IMG/VR virus record: IMGVR_UViG_3300050821_002954
Span: 1 to 38,538 of that record
DNA from: a virus
Length of the DNA: 38,538 nucleotides
Reading direction: 5' to 3' (one strand)
Shown: piece by piece, positions 12,755 through 19,074 of the stretch
How the letters are laid out: each line of letters opens with the position of its first letter
Position numbering within the stretch: the first letter of the stretch is position 1
Program-made: the position numbers and the translations under genes
Notes under the pieces: generated by a model
Seen by the model: only the letters and a program-made list of their open reading frames with translations
Databases searched by the model: none
Told to the model about the DNA's origin: nothing

Positions 12755-12998
12755 AGGACTGATCGTCTACACCAACGGCAAAGACGAACACGGCAACGAC
12801 ATATGCCAGGCATGCCGCCTGACCAAAACCATGATCGAATCAAAACGGTTGCCGTACACCGAGATCGACATCAGCGCCGACCACAAATCCGCCGACCTAC
12901 TACGAGCTGCCGGGCACCTTGAACTCCCGGTGGTTGTCACCGGCAACGACGTATGGACCGGGTTCAGGCCCGACAAGATCCGAGGACTACATGGGTAA
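12747..12998 (+). CDS. NrdH/glutaredoxin-like redoxin
   Basis: An 83-residue thioredoxin-fold protein: first strand LIVYTN, redox motif C20-Q-A-C23, helix, YTEIDISAD, and ELPVVV with the expected cis-Pro, then VWTGFRPDKI. NrdH-type redoxins reduce class Ib ribonucleotide reductase; this suggests a role in dNTP supply during replication. The 9-residue insert before the CxxC (GKDEHGNDI) is longer than in typical NrdH. ATGA overlap with the previous gene. Confidence 0.78.
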   Translation: MTKGLIVYTNGKDEHGNDICQACRLTKTMIESKRLPYTEIDISADHKSADLLRAAGHLELPVVVTGNDVWTGFRPDKIRGLHG

Positions 12999-13239
12999 AC
13001 ATGAAACAGGTAGTAGGCCAGGCCCATTGGGTCGGCCTGGGGTAGCTCGCCTGTGTTTCAAAAACGATACAGCGATATACCCGCGCGGGGTTACGCGAGC
13101 GCACGGCGACACCGAACAATGGCAACGCGAAAACAGCGGCGAAATCACCTACACCCTACGGCTTTTAGCACCCTCACCGGACCAACCGATATTAGGCGAA
13201 TGGTACCGCATCGGCCCTAGCATCTGGGAGCCGATATGA
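12991..13239 (+). CDS. hypothetical protein (82 aa)
   Basis: MGKHETGSRPGPLG...: beta-rich with ITYTLRLLAP and EWYRIGPSIWEPI. The early coding region contains a perfect 7-bp hairpin CCAGGCC/GGCCTGG (13018-13040). Overlaps the redoxin end and the WhiB start. Not recognised. Confidence 0.55.
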   Translation: MGKHETGSRPGPLGRPGVARLCFKNDTAIYPRGVTRAHGDTEQWQRENSGEITYTLRLLAPSPDQPILGEWYRIGPSIWEPI

Positions 13240-13502
13240 AACCCCTTGTCCCACTAGAAAAAGCGGCATGCACCGGACATGCCACCACCATGGACGGCCA
13301 AACCATGGAAGACATCGTGACCGCGCTGCGGCTCTGCTCCGAATGCCCCGTCATTGTGGAATGCCGCGCATGGGTACACAACAACGCCAGAGGATACCAC
13401 GGAGGCCAGGGATTCCAAGGGGTCATCGGCGGGCGGATCTACGGCGATGCGCGGAAAGTGCTGCACCGCAGCATCAAAAAACCACGAAAGCGAGCCGCAT
13501 GA
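13236..13502 (+). CDS. whiB-like: WhiB-like iron-sulfur regulator
   Basis: An 88-residue Wbl protein: four Cys (C12, C34, C37, C43 in LCSECPVIVEC) that ligate a [4Fe-4S] cluster, then GFQGVIGG (the family G-V/I-W-G-G turn with Ile for Trp) and a basic C-terminal tail. Phage WhiB proteins such as TM4 gp49 can repress host whiB2 and alter septation and superinfection; that effect here is inference. ATGA start overlap. Confidence 0.85.
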   Translation: MKPLVPLEKAACTGHATTMDGQTMEDIVTALRLCSECPVIVECRAWVHNNARGYHGGQGFQGVIGGRIYGDARKVLHRSIKKPRKRAA

Positions 13503-13503
13503 A

Positions 13504-13782
13504 ATGACCGATCAAGATGACGTAGACCGAGAGCTGGCCGAGCTGACAGTGAACGAGGCGTTGGCGCAACACTGGGCCTGCAGCGTAGAAGTGCATCCGC
13601 TGTGCGTCGGCGAAACCATTGAAGACTTCAACTGGGTAGTGAAAGTGACCACAACATGCGGCTCGGATTCACTCCATAAGGATCTGCTGTCAGAGACATA
13701 CATGGTGCCCGGCGAGCCCGGTGGCCCCTTCCAAGCGATACAGCGTGCCATTGACAAGCACGCCTTCGGGATCGAGCTATGA
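13504..13782 (+). CDS. hypothetical acidic protein (92 aa)
   Basis: MTDQDDVDRELAELTVNEALAQHWACSV...; alpha/beta, three Cys not clustered. ATGA overlap with the nuclease gene that follows. Not recognised. Confidence 0.6.
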   Translation: MTDQDDVDRELAELTVNEALAQHWACSVEVHPLCVGETIEDFNWVVKVTTTCGSDSLHKDLLSETYMVPGEPGGPFQAIQRAIDKHAFGIEL

Positions 13783-14669
13783 CCACCAACGTGTCCGAAG
13801 CATTCTTCGCGCCGTCGCCACGCGACCCCGACCCGCTGCTCGACGACCTCAAAAACATGGTCCGCCAGCACGCCTACAGCCACCCACGCCACGCCCAAAT
13901 CGCGCTAGGCCCATCGCAAGTCGGGCACCCGTGCGCCCGCAACGTCATCCAAGGCCTACTCGCAGGCAAAGAACACGCCGTCAACCCGCAGTTCGACCCG
14001 CTCCCATCCTATCTCGGCGTGGCCGGACACCGCGCGATGGAAGACGCTGCCGCACTAGACAATGACCGACTAGCAAAAGAAGCGTGGGACAAACAAAGCG
14101 CGGATTCCGATATCGCAATCTTTGAGCTGCCGCCGCCGCGCTGGCTACCGGAAAGGAAAGTGCATGTCCGCGAAGGACTCTCAGGAACATGCGACCTCTA
14201 CGACACATGGACTCACACCGTTATCGACTACAAATTTCCCGGCACTACTCAAATGGCTCGCTACCGGAAAGACGGCCCCTCGCAGCTCTACCGGACACAG
14301 GCTCATCTATACGGGCGCGGCTACGCGAATGAGGGTTGCCCCGTTGAGAGAGTGGGCATTTGGTTCCTACCGCGTAGTGGTCTCCTCTCAACGTCACTGC
14401 TATGGATGGAACCATACTCGGACGACCTCGTGAATGATGTACTCGCCAAGCTGGATTCGCTTATCGTCCTGATGGACGAACTCGACTTAGAGCGCTGCCC
14501 CGACCGGCTCGCGATGATACCGACACACCCGTATGAATGCTCCTGGTGCCCCTACTTCGACGTGACCGGCAAGCACGCCGTAAATCCCTACGCATGCCCC
14601 GGTGGACCCGACTGGCAACCTAAAATCACCGACCACTCAGGAATGACACCACCGATAGGAATACCATGA
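13779..14669 (+). CDS. Cas4/RecB-like PD-(D/E)XK exonuclease
   Basis: A 296-residue nuclease. Seen: SQVGHPCAR with C52 near the start; H84-x3-E88; D139 (TCDLYD), D150-Y-K152 (VIDYKF) and a downstream SQLYRTQAHLYG with the conserved Q-x6-Y-type motif IV; C-terminal YECSWCPYF and a further Cys. The distribution of four Cys around the nuclease core matches the [4Fe-4S] Cas4 type. Likely end-resecting exonuclease in phage recombination or replication. Confidence 0.8.
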   Translation: MTTNVSEAFFAPSPRDPDPLLDDLKNMVRQHAYSHPRHAQIALGPSQVGHPCARNVIQGLLAGKEHAVNPQFDPLPSYLGVAGHRAMEDAAALDNDRLAKEAWDKQSADSDIAIFELPPPRWLPERKVHVREGLSGTCDLYDTWTHTVIDYKFPGTTQMARYRKDGPSQLYRTQAHLYGRGYANEGCPVERVGIWFLPRSGLLSTSLLWMEPYSDDLVNDVLAKLDSLIVLMDELDLERCPDRLAMIPTHPYECSWCPYFDVTGKHAVNPYACPGGPDWQPKITDHSGMTPPIGIP

Positions 14670-14911
14670 GACTACGGCCACGGGAAACGCCAGCGCCACC
14701 GCCGAAGCGCTACCGGCTCAATCTGGTTCAGGTAAACAAAGCAGCCGAACGCGGGGCCAGAGATGCCGTCAACAAAGAAATCGAACGGCAACTACTCAGC
14801 CAGGGAGTAGGCGCAAATGTCAACTGCCGCATGAAGATTGACATCGACAACGCCAACGTGAAAGTCAACGGCACACCGGTAGAATGGGTAATCGAAAATG
14901 AAACGCAGTGA
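14666..14911 (+). CDS. hypothetical protein (81 aa)
   Basis: A basic N-terminus (MRLRPRETPAPPPKRYRLN), a helix, then beta strands with MKIDIDNANVKVNG. ATGA start. Not recognised. Confidence 0.55.
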   Translation: MRLRPRETPAPPPKRYRLNLVQVNKAAERGARDAVNKEIERQLLSQGVGANVNCRMKIDIDNANVKVNGTPVEWVIENETQ

Positions 14912-15026
14912 CCGCCGCGTCGGCCTCTACTGGAAAATCATGCTCGCCGTCATGCTCATCGCCGGGGCCATCGTCATCGGCTACGGCACCTACGAACTCG
15001 TCATCCACCTGGACCGCATACCATGA
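14898..15026 (+). CDS. membrane microprotein (42 aa)
   Basis: Basic MKRSDRR, then a single helix (WKIMLAVMLIAGAIVIGYG) and a short tail. Overlaps both neighbours (14 nt and ATGA). Function unknown. Confidence 0.55.
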   Translation: MKRSDRRVGLYWKIMLAVMLIAGAIVIGYGTYELVIHLDRIP

Positions 15027-15163
15027 CCGAAATCAGTTATGCCCCATGCTTATGCGGCTGCCCCGAATCGCAACACTGGATCTACAAAATCGGCGGCATC
15101 ACCACCCGCCCATGCTCATGCGGCTGCCCAGAATACCGCCCCGACTATTCAAAGAGGATCTGA
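15023..15163 (+). CDS. tandem CxCxCP zinc microprotein (46 aa)
   Basis: Two copies of PC[LS]CGCPE[SY] separated by 22 residues. The DNA of the two motifs (15043-15068 and 15109-15134) matches at 24 of 26 positions, so it is a recent internal duplication. Probably binds two metal ions or one shared site. Confidence 0.55.
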   Translation: MTEISYAPCLCGCPESQHWIYKIGGITTRPCSCGCPEYRPDYSKRI

Positions 15164-15164
15164 A

Positions 15165-15314
15165 ATGCCAACGCAGACAGTACGATTCACCATCCCCGCA
15201 GGCATACAAGTCGCCATCACCAACCAAACCGTCGTCGGCAAACCGAAAAACGTGACCATCACCGGCATGGCATGGCCCGCGTTCGTCAAACTCATCGTAG
15301 ACGCGGCGCAATGA
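15165..15314 (+). CDS. hypothetical small protein (49 aa)
   Basis: AGAGGA is about 7 nt before ATG. Beta-hairpin-like (TVRFTIPAGIQVAITNQT) plus C-terminal helix. ATGA to the next gene. Not recognised. Confidence 0.55.
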   Translation: MPTQTVRFTIPAGIQVAITNQTVVGKPKNVTITGMAWPAFVKLIVDAAQ

Positions 15315-15541
15315 GCCGCATATCAGCAATCCAAGTCCACGCCATCGACAAACAAGTCGTGGTCAGACTGTTCGACGGCGAAACCATGGGCGACACAAGC
15401 AATCTCGCCGTCGAATTCCGGCTCAACCCGGTACCCGACGCTATCAGCTTCGCGCAAGCACTCATCCAGAAATCCGACGAAGCCCGGCTGCTGATCAACA
15501 CCAACGACCCCCGCACCATCGGCATGAACGGAAGCAACTGA
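15311..15541 (+). CDS. hypothetical protein (76 aa)
   Basis: MSRISAIQVHAIDKQVVVRLFDGE: beta strands then an amphipathic helix. ATGA before, TGATG after. Not recognised. Confidence 0.55.
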   Translation: MSRISAIQVHAIDKQVVVRLFDGETMGDTSNLAVEFRLNPVPDAISFAQALIQKSDEARLLINTNDPRTIGMNGSN

Positions 15542-15750
15542 TGTTCAAGGCAATTCGCGAGTTTATCACCGGTCGGTATGAATCCGCGCCGATCCGACTG
15601 ATGGACGAAGACGACTGTCGACAGTGGGTAATCGAGCACCCATTTTGTTCACACTGCCGCCGCCCTATTTACCCAGATCGCGACAACTACAGGCTGGTAA
15701 ATTCCAGCACAGCCGGTATCAGCGCACACCACATAAGTTGCCCACGATGA
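15541..15750 (+). CDS. zinc-binding small protein (69 aa)
   Basis: C at about 26, then FCSHCRRPIYP and HHISCP: a C-x2-C...H-H..C ribbon. TGATG start overlap and ATGA end. Unknown role. Confidence 0.55.
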   Translation: MFKAIREFITGRYESAPIRLMDEDDCRQWVIEHPFCSHCRRPIYPDRDNYRLVNSSTAGISAHHISCPR

Positions 15751-16076
15751 AAATCACTGAGCCGCAACAGGTCATCGCCTACACCGACACAGGCGTGATG
15801 ATCCCCTGCGCCCTGCGCTTCGAATGCATGACCAACGCGCGCATACAGACACCACTCGGCGTCACCGAGCAACGCTACCGCAAATACCGTGTCGTCTGCG
15901 AAATCCCCTGGGAGCGAATCAACGTGGTCCGCTTCGACATCATCGGCTGGCCCGACGACGTGACGTTCGCGTTCGACGTGCCCGGCATGACCCGAGCCGA
16001 TTCGATGGCGTGGGCCGCGCGAATCCCCATGAACGAACTACCATTCCGCCGGAGGGAGCCACATGCCCAAGCATAG
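15747..16076 (+). CDS. hypothetical protein (109 aa)
   Basis: Beta-rich (VIAYTDTGVMIPCALRFEC; VVRFDIIGWPDDVTFAFDVPG) with a C-terminal Arg-rich helix. Overlaps the next gene by 14 nt. Not recognised. Confidence 0.55.
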   Translation: MKITEPQQVIAYTDTGVMIPCALRFECMTNARIQTPLGVTEQRYRKYRVVCEIPWERINVVRFDIIGWPDDVTFAFDVPGMTRADSMAWAARIPMNELPFRRREPHAQA

Positions 16077-16227
16077 CCTCTACGCAGCGCGCAAGCGCGG
16101 CATCTCCTACCACGATCAACGCGGTGTCGTGTTTTACGTTGCGGCGCTGGAATGTTGGATGCGCTTGACATGGGCCAAATTCGGCAGCGACCCCATCGGC
16201 GCACCACATATGAGCACGGTGCCGTGA
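16063..16227 (+). CDS. hypothetical small basic protein (54 aa)
   Basis: GGAGGGAG lies 5 nt before the ATG. MPKHSLYAARKRGISYHDQ..., one central hydrophobic helix too short to be sure of membrane insertion. TGATG to the next gene. Confidence 0.55.
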   Translation: MPKHSLYAARKRGISYHDQRGVVFYVAALECWMRLTWAKFGSDPIGAPHMSTVP

Positions 16228-16400
16228 TGACACTGTGTGACGAGTGCGGCGGCAACATCAAAGTCCGCATAGACGTAGACGGCGGTCCAGCGCTGTGCAG
16301 GGTGTGCCGCCTCGAAGCACGCGGACTGTCCAGCTTCCCGGCCCGCCAGATAGACGACGACCATTTCACGAAAACACATGGGGGGCAACAGTTCCGATGA
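16227..16400 (+). CDS. zinc-ribbon protein (57 aa)
   Basis: LCDECGGN and LCRVCRLE form a clean C-x2-C...C-x2-C ribbon around a beta hairpin. TGATG start; ATGA end. Probably a nucleic-acid or protein adaptor. Confidence 0.6.
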   Translation: MTLCDECGGNIKVRIDVDGGPALCRVCRLEARGLSSFPARQIDDDHFTKTHGGQQFR

Positions 16401-16609
16401 AACGCTCACCAGCACGCACCCACACCTACCCGGTATGCCGGACACCTATACACAAAGCCTGCCAGCACCGACGACTCTGGGCATACCACCACAGCAGGCT
16501 TACAGACACCGACATCCGCGTCGTTGCAACAGCATTGGGCGTCACCGAAAACGCGCTCATAGAAACTTGTCTGCGGGGGCGCGCAAAAGACAGCAATTTA
16601 CTTAGATAG
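16397..16609 (+). CDS. small HTH-like protein (70 aa)
   Basis: An N-terminal YPVCRTPIHKAC motif followed by TDIRVVATALGVTENALIETCL, which has the spacing of a helix-turn-helix. ATGA start. Possible DNA-binding protein; low certainty. Confidence 0.5.
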   Translation: MKRSPARTHTYPVCRTPIHKACQHRRLWAYHHSRLTDTDIRVVATALGVTENALIETCLRGRAKDSNLLR

Positions 16610-16615
16610 TATAAT
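16610..16615 (+). promoter_or_regulatory. TATAAT-like -10 before an AT-rich gene
   Basis: A perfect TATAAT 11 nt before ATG 16627, directly after the stop of the previous gene. No good -35 is visible at the usual distance, so an internal promoter is only possible. Confidence 0.3.
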
Positions 16616-16626
16616 TAGAGAAAGTA

Positions 16627-16929
16627 ATGAGTATGGCGAAAATTGGCAGACCGCGTAATTCGGGAATCCCGACATACGCGGCTATCCATGCTCGAATCAA
16701 TGTTTTACTCGGCCCGGCGCTATTATATAGATGCGTTAAATGCGCTGCGAGAGCTTCAGAATGGGCATATGACGGTACTGACTCTGACGAAATAGAGGGT
16801 TTGGATTCTTGCGGCTATGGCCCGTTTGCGTACTCGCTAGATCCTGAATTTTACTATCCGATGTGCCGAAAGTGTCACAGACGCAAGGATTCTGGCTTGC
16901 GAGTAGTCCGCCGTAAGAATGTAATCTAA
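16627..16929 (+). CDS. HNH-like zinc protein (100 aa), compositionally distinct
   Basis: MSMAKIGRPRNSGIPTYAAI..., RCVKCAARASEWAYDG, then YYPMCRKCHRRKD: paired C-x2-C knuckles around the region where HNH nucleases have their active site, ending CRKCH-x-x-K-D. The third codon positions are much AT-richer than in neighbours and the gene has its own RBS-like GAGAAAG, so it was probably acquired separately. Nuclease activity is not established. Confidence 0.6.
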   Translation: MSMAKIGRPRNSGIPTYAAIHARINVLLGPALLYRCVKCAARASEWAYDGTDSDEIEGLDSCGYGPFAYSLDPEFYYPMCRKCHRRKDSGLRVVRRKNVI

Positions 16930-16938
16930 GGAATAGAG

Positions 16939-17142
16939 ATGGCCGATAAACCACAGTCCGACAACTACATTGAGCGCGTCATACGCGACAAGCTGGTTGA
17001 TGTACGAAAGAGCATCCAATGGAAACGTGAAGCGCTGAACCAAGCGCGCGAAGCGGTAGCTAACGCCGTAGCCGATCTTTCCAAGCTGGAAGACAAAGAG
17101 CGCGAACTGGTTTCGTGGCTCGACTACAGCAAAGCACGCTGA
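16939..17142 (+). CDS. coiled-coil protein (67 aa)
   Basis: Highly charged heptad-like helix throughout (WKREALNQAREAVANAVADL). AAGGA about 9 nt upstream. TGATG to the next gene. Not recognised. Confidence 0.6.
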   Translation: MADKPQSDNYIERVIRDKLVDVRKSIQWKREALNQAREAVANAVADLSKLEDKERELVSWLDYSKAR

Positions 17143-17297
17143 TGATGCCCTACGAGCTGGAATCCGAAGACTACTGGCAACACGTCCAGCAAGTAACCGA
17201 AACCCTCTACCCCGTAGGCGTTCACGCGACACGGGAAATGGTTCAAGTGCTGCCCGACAACGACCAGTGGAACGGGCCATGGCGGTGGATACCATGA
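17142..17297 (+). CDS. hypothetical small protein (51 aa)
   Basis: MMPYELESEDYWQHV...; acidic helix then a Trp/Pro-rich end. The second ATG (17145) is equally possible. ATGA to the next gene. Confidence 0.5.
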   Translation: MMPYELESEDYWQHVQQVTETLYPVGVHATREMVQVLPDNDQWNGPWRWIP

Positions 17298-17449
17298 CCT
17301 GGAATTTCTGCCCCAACTGCGGGCACCGCATCTACATGCACGGCGACAACGGCTGCGGCCACGTCGACGAATACAACGACGGCGAATACCACCGCATACT
17401 GTGCGACTGCACCCGCCCGCACCCGCTGCTAGTGAGCGAACATGCCTAA
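17294..17449 (+). CDS. zinc-ribbon protein (51 aa)
   Basis: FCPNCGHRIYMHGDNGCGH...LCDCTRPH: C-x2-C...C-x-H/C-x-C ribbon. ATGA start. The following 66 nt (17450-17515) hold only a leader with AGGAGA for the next gene. Confidence 0.6.
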   Translation: MTWNFCPNCGHRIYMHGDNGCGHVDEYNDGEYHRILCDCTRPHPLLVSEHA

Positions 17450-17515
17450 ACGTCCACCGCTCCTGCCGGTGACACCAAACAGCAAGCAGGACAACAGGAA
17501 ACAGGAGAAAACAAA

Positions 17516-18055
17516 ATGGGTAACGCATCAACCGACTTCTTCACCGGAGGAGTCAAGCCAGCACAGTTCCCGCAATTAGGGGCCACCGCCAGCGGGAAAA
17601 TCCTCGACATGGTGCAGACACAGCAGACCACGCCGCAAGGTGAGCTGAAAACCTGGCAAGACGGCTCACCCGCAATGCAGCTCGTCATCACCATCCAAAC
17701 CACCGAACGCGACGACGCCGACGACGACGGGAAACGCACCCTCTATGTGAAAGGACAGATGAAAGCCGTGTTCGGTGACGCATTGAAAAGAGGTGCCGTA
17801 AAACAGCTCGACATCGGCGGCACCGTCACCGTCACCTACGTCGCGGACGGCGAACGCACCAACCCCGCATTCTCCCCGCCGAAACAGTACGCGGTGCAAT
17901 ACGTTCCACCCAACGCGAGCGCCGGGTTTCTGGGTGGCGGGAATGGAGTGGCCACCGCCACCGCTGAACCCGTACCCGCTGGCGTGAGCGCCGAAGTGTG
18001 GGCCACCCTGTCACCCGAAGCGAAAGCCGCATTCGCCAACATCAACGCCAAGTAG
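17516..18055 (+). CDS. possible OB-fold ssDNA-binding protein (179 aa)
   Basis: AGGAGA precedes ATG 17516. The central part (about 20-130) alternates strands in a beta-barrel-like pattern (SGKILDMVQTQQ, MQLVITIQTT, KRTLYVKGQM, GGTVTVTYVADG); the tail is Ala/Pro/Glu-rich and ends SPEAKAAFANINAK. Size, position in the replication block and the flexible acidic tail fit an SSB-type protein, but I recognise no signature. Followed by the structured RNA candidate. Confidence 0.55.
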   Translation: MGNASTDFFTGGVKPAQFPQLGATASGKILDMVQTQQTTPQGELKTWQDGSPAMQLVITIQTTERDDADDDGKRTLYVKGQMKAVFGDALKRGAVKQLDIGGTVTVTYVADGERTNPAFSPPKQYAVQYVPPNASAGFLGGGNGVATATAEPVPAGVSAEVWATLSPEAKAAFANINAK

Positions 18056-18067
18056 GTAACCCCGACC

Positions 18068-18198
18068 GGGAGTCGGGTTGCGCCACAACAGAATACGGCC
18101 AAGGGCATTCCACGGCTCAACCCCCGCCTTGGCCCAGCACCGGGAGAGATAGTTTCCAGGGCTCCCGCTTCCGGTAGCGAGTGCGCAACCCGACTCCC
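18068..18198 (+). ncRNA. structured intergenic RNA candidate (three-helix element)
   Basis: A perfect 16-bp inverted repeat closes the element: 18068-18083 (GGGAGTCGGGTTGCGC) with 18183-18198. Inside are GGCCAAGG (18097-18104) with CCTTGGCC (18127-18134), a perfect 8-bp stem, and CGGGAG (18141-18146) with CTCCCG (18162-18167), which can be extended by CC/GG pairs to 18173. Together they form a closed multi-branch structure of about 131 nt. No open frame. It ends 17 nt before the methyltransferase ATG, so it could be a cis-element, a processed small RNA or a MITE-like insertion. No known RNA family recognised. Confidence 0.6.
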
Positions 18199-18215
18199 CC
18201 ACAAAGGAATTCACC

Positions 18216-18800
18216 ATGACCATTCTTGACGAGCTGGCCTGCAAATACGGCACCGACAAGGGCTCGACCGAACACAACTACTGCGCCACCGTATATGAAC
18301 CACTCTTCGCGCACCTACGCCATCAGCCGATAGTGCTTGTGGAACTTGGCATTTGGGAAGGTGCCAGCCTGAAAATGTGGTCCGAATACTTCACCCACCC
18401 CGACAGGGTGATCGTCGGCGTCGACAACGTAGACCGATTCGACGCCGCCGTATGGCGCAACACCTACACCTACATCGCAGACCAGGCCGACGCCGACCTG
18501 CCCGTCGCGAAACTGCTGCCCAACATCATCATTGACGACGCATCACACATCAGCACCAAAACCATCGCCAGCTTCCAGAACTGGTTCCCCCACCTGAAAC
18601 CGGGTGGGCTCTACATCGTGGAAGACATCGTGACCTCCTACTACTACCCCGAAGACATTGAGCACCCCTGTAATACGGCGATGGAATTTTTCAAACGGCT
18701 GGCTGATCAGGTCAACAGATGGGGTGAACATGCACGGGATGACATTGCCTCAATATGCTTCCACCCCAACATGGTCATCATCAAAAAAGCAGGCACATGA
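18216..18800 (+). CDS. class I SAM-dependent methyltransferase
   Basis: A 194-residue protein. KYGTDKGSTEHNY near residues 10-22, VELGIWEGASLKMW as the SAM-binding motif I (about 42-55), VIVGVDN as motif II, IIIDDASH and PGGLYIVEDI downstream. This order matches small CmcI/TylF-like or sugar O-methyltransferases found in phages. AAAGGAA lies 8 nt before the ATG. Substrate unknown; sugars attached by the glycosyltransferase cassette are one option. Confidence 0.75.
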   Translation: MTILDELACKYGTDKGSTEHNYCATVYEPLFAHLRHQPIVLVELGIWEGASLKMWSEYFTHPDRVIVGVDNVDRFDAAVWRNTYTYIADQADADLPVAKLLPNIIIDDASHISTKTIASFQNWFPHLKPGGLYIVEDIVTSYYYPEDIEHPCNTAMEFFKRLADQVNRWGEHARDDIASICFHPNMVIIKKAGT

Positions 18801-18922
18801 CGGACCCCGACTGGCCCATGTTCTGGGCGCTGCTCATCCTCTACTCGCCGCTGCTGAGCATCGCTGCCACCGTGGCCGTGGCGTCCGCGTGCCAGTCGAT
18901 ATGGAAGCGGATACGGCGATGA
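18797..18922 (+). CDS. membrane microprotein (41 aa)
   Basis: MTDPDWPMFWALLILYSPLL...: a single long hydrophobic helix ending in SIWKRIRR (positive inside end). ATGA start, overlap with the next gene. Function unknown. Confidence 0.55.
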   Translation: MTDPDWPMFWALLILYSPLLSIAATVAVASACQSIWKRIRR

Positions 18923-19074
18923 TGAACACAGTAATCCAAACATGCATCACCACAGGCCCGCTGGAAGGTAGGCACCGCTGGTACTGCCGCGCCTGCCGTG
19001 CCCGTGGACCGGCAGAGGTAGACGGGCGAGTGGCCAAAGAGCAAGGCGCACGACACGTTTGCGAACCTAAGTGA
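18919..19074 (+). CDS. zinc-ribbon microprotein (51 aa)
   Basis: C at residue 9, then YCRACRARG and HVCEP: a C-x2-C...C site. Starts ATGATG; its TGA overlaps the GTG of the primase gene. Confidence 0.55.
   Translation: MMNTVIQTCITTGPLEGRHRWYCRACRARGPAEVDGRVAKEQGARHVCEPK

Noticed and set aside
17442-17579. 45-codon frame MPKRPPLLPV... before the ssDNA-binding candidate
   Set aside because: Runs 64 nt into the next gene in another frame and its only strong ribosome-like site belongs to that gene.
18056-18215. Retron msr-msd based on the long inverted repeat
   Set aside because: No reverse transcriptase gene in the window and no branching-guanosine context that I can identify.
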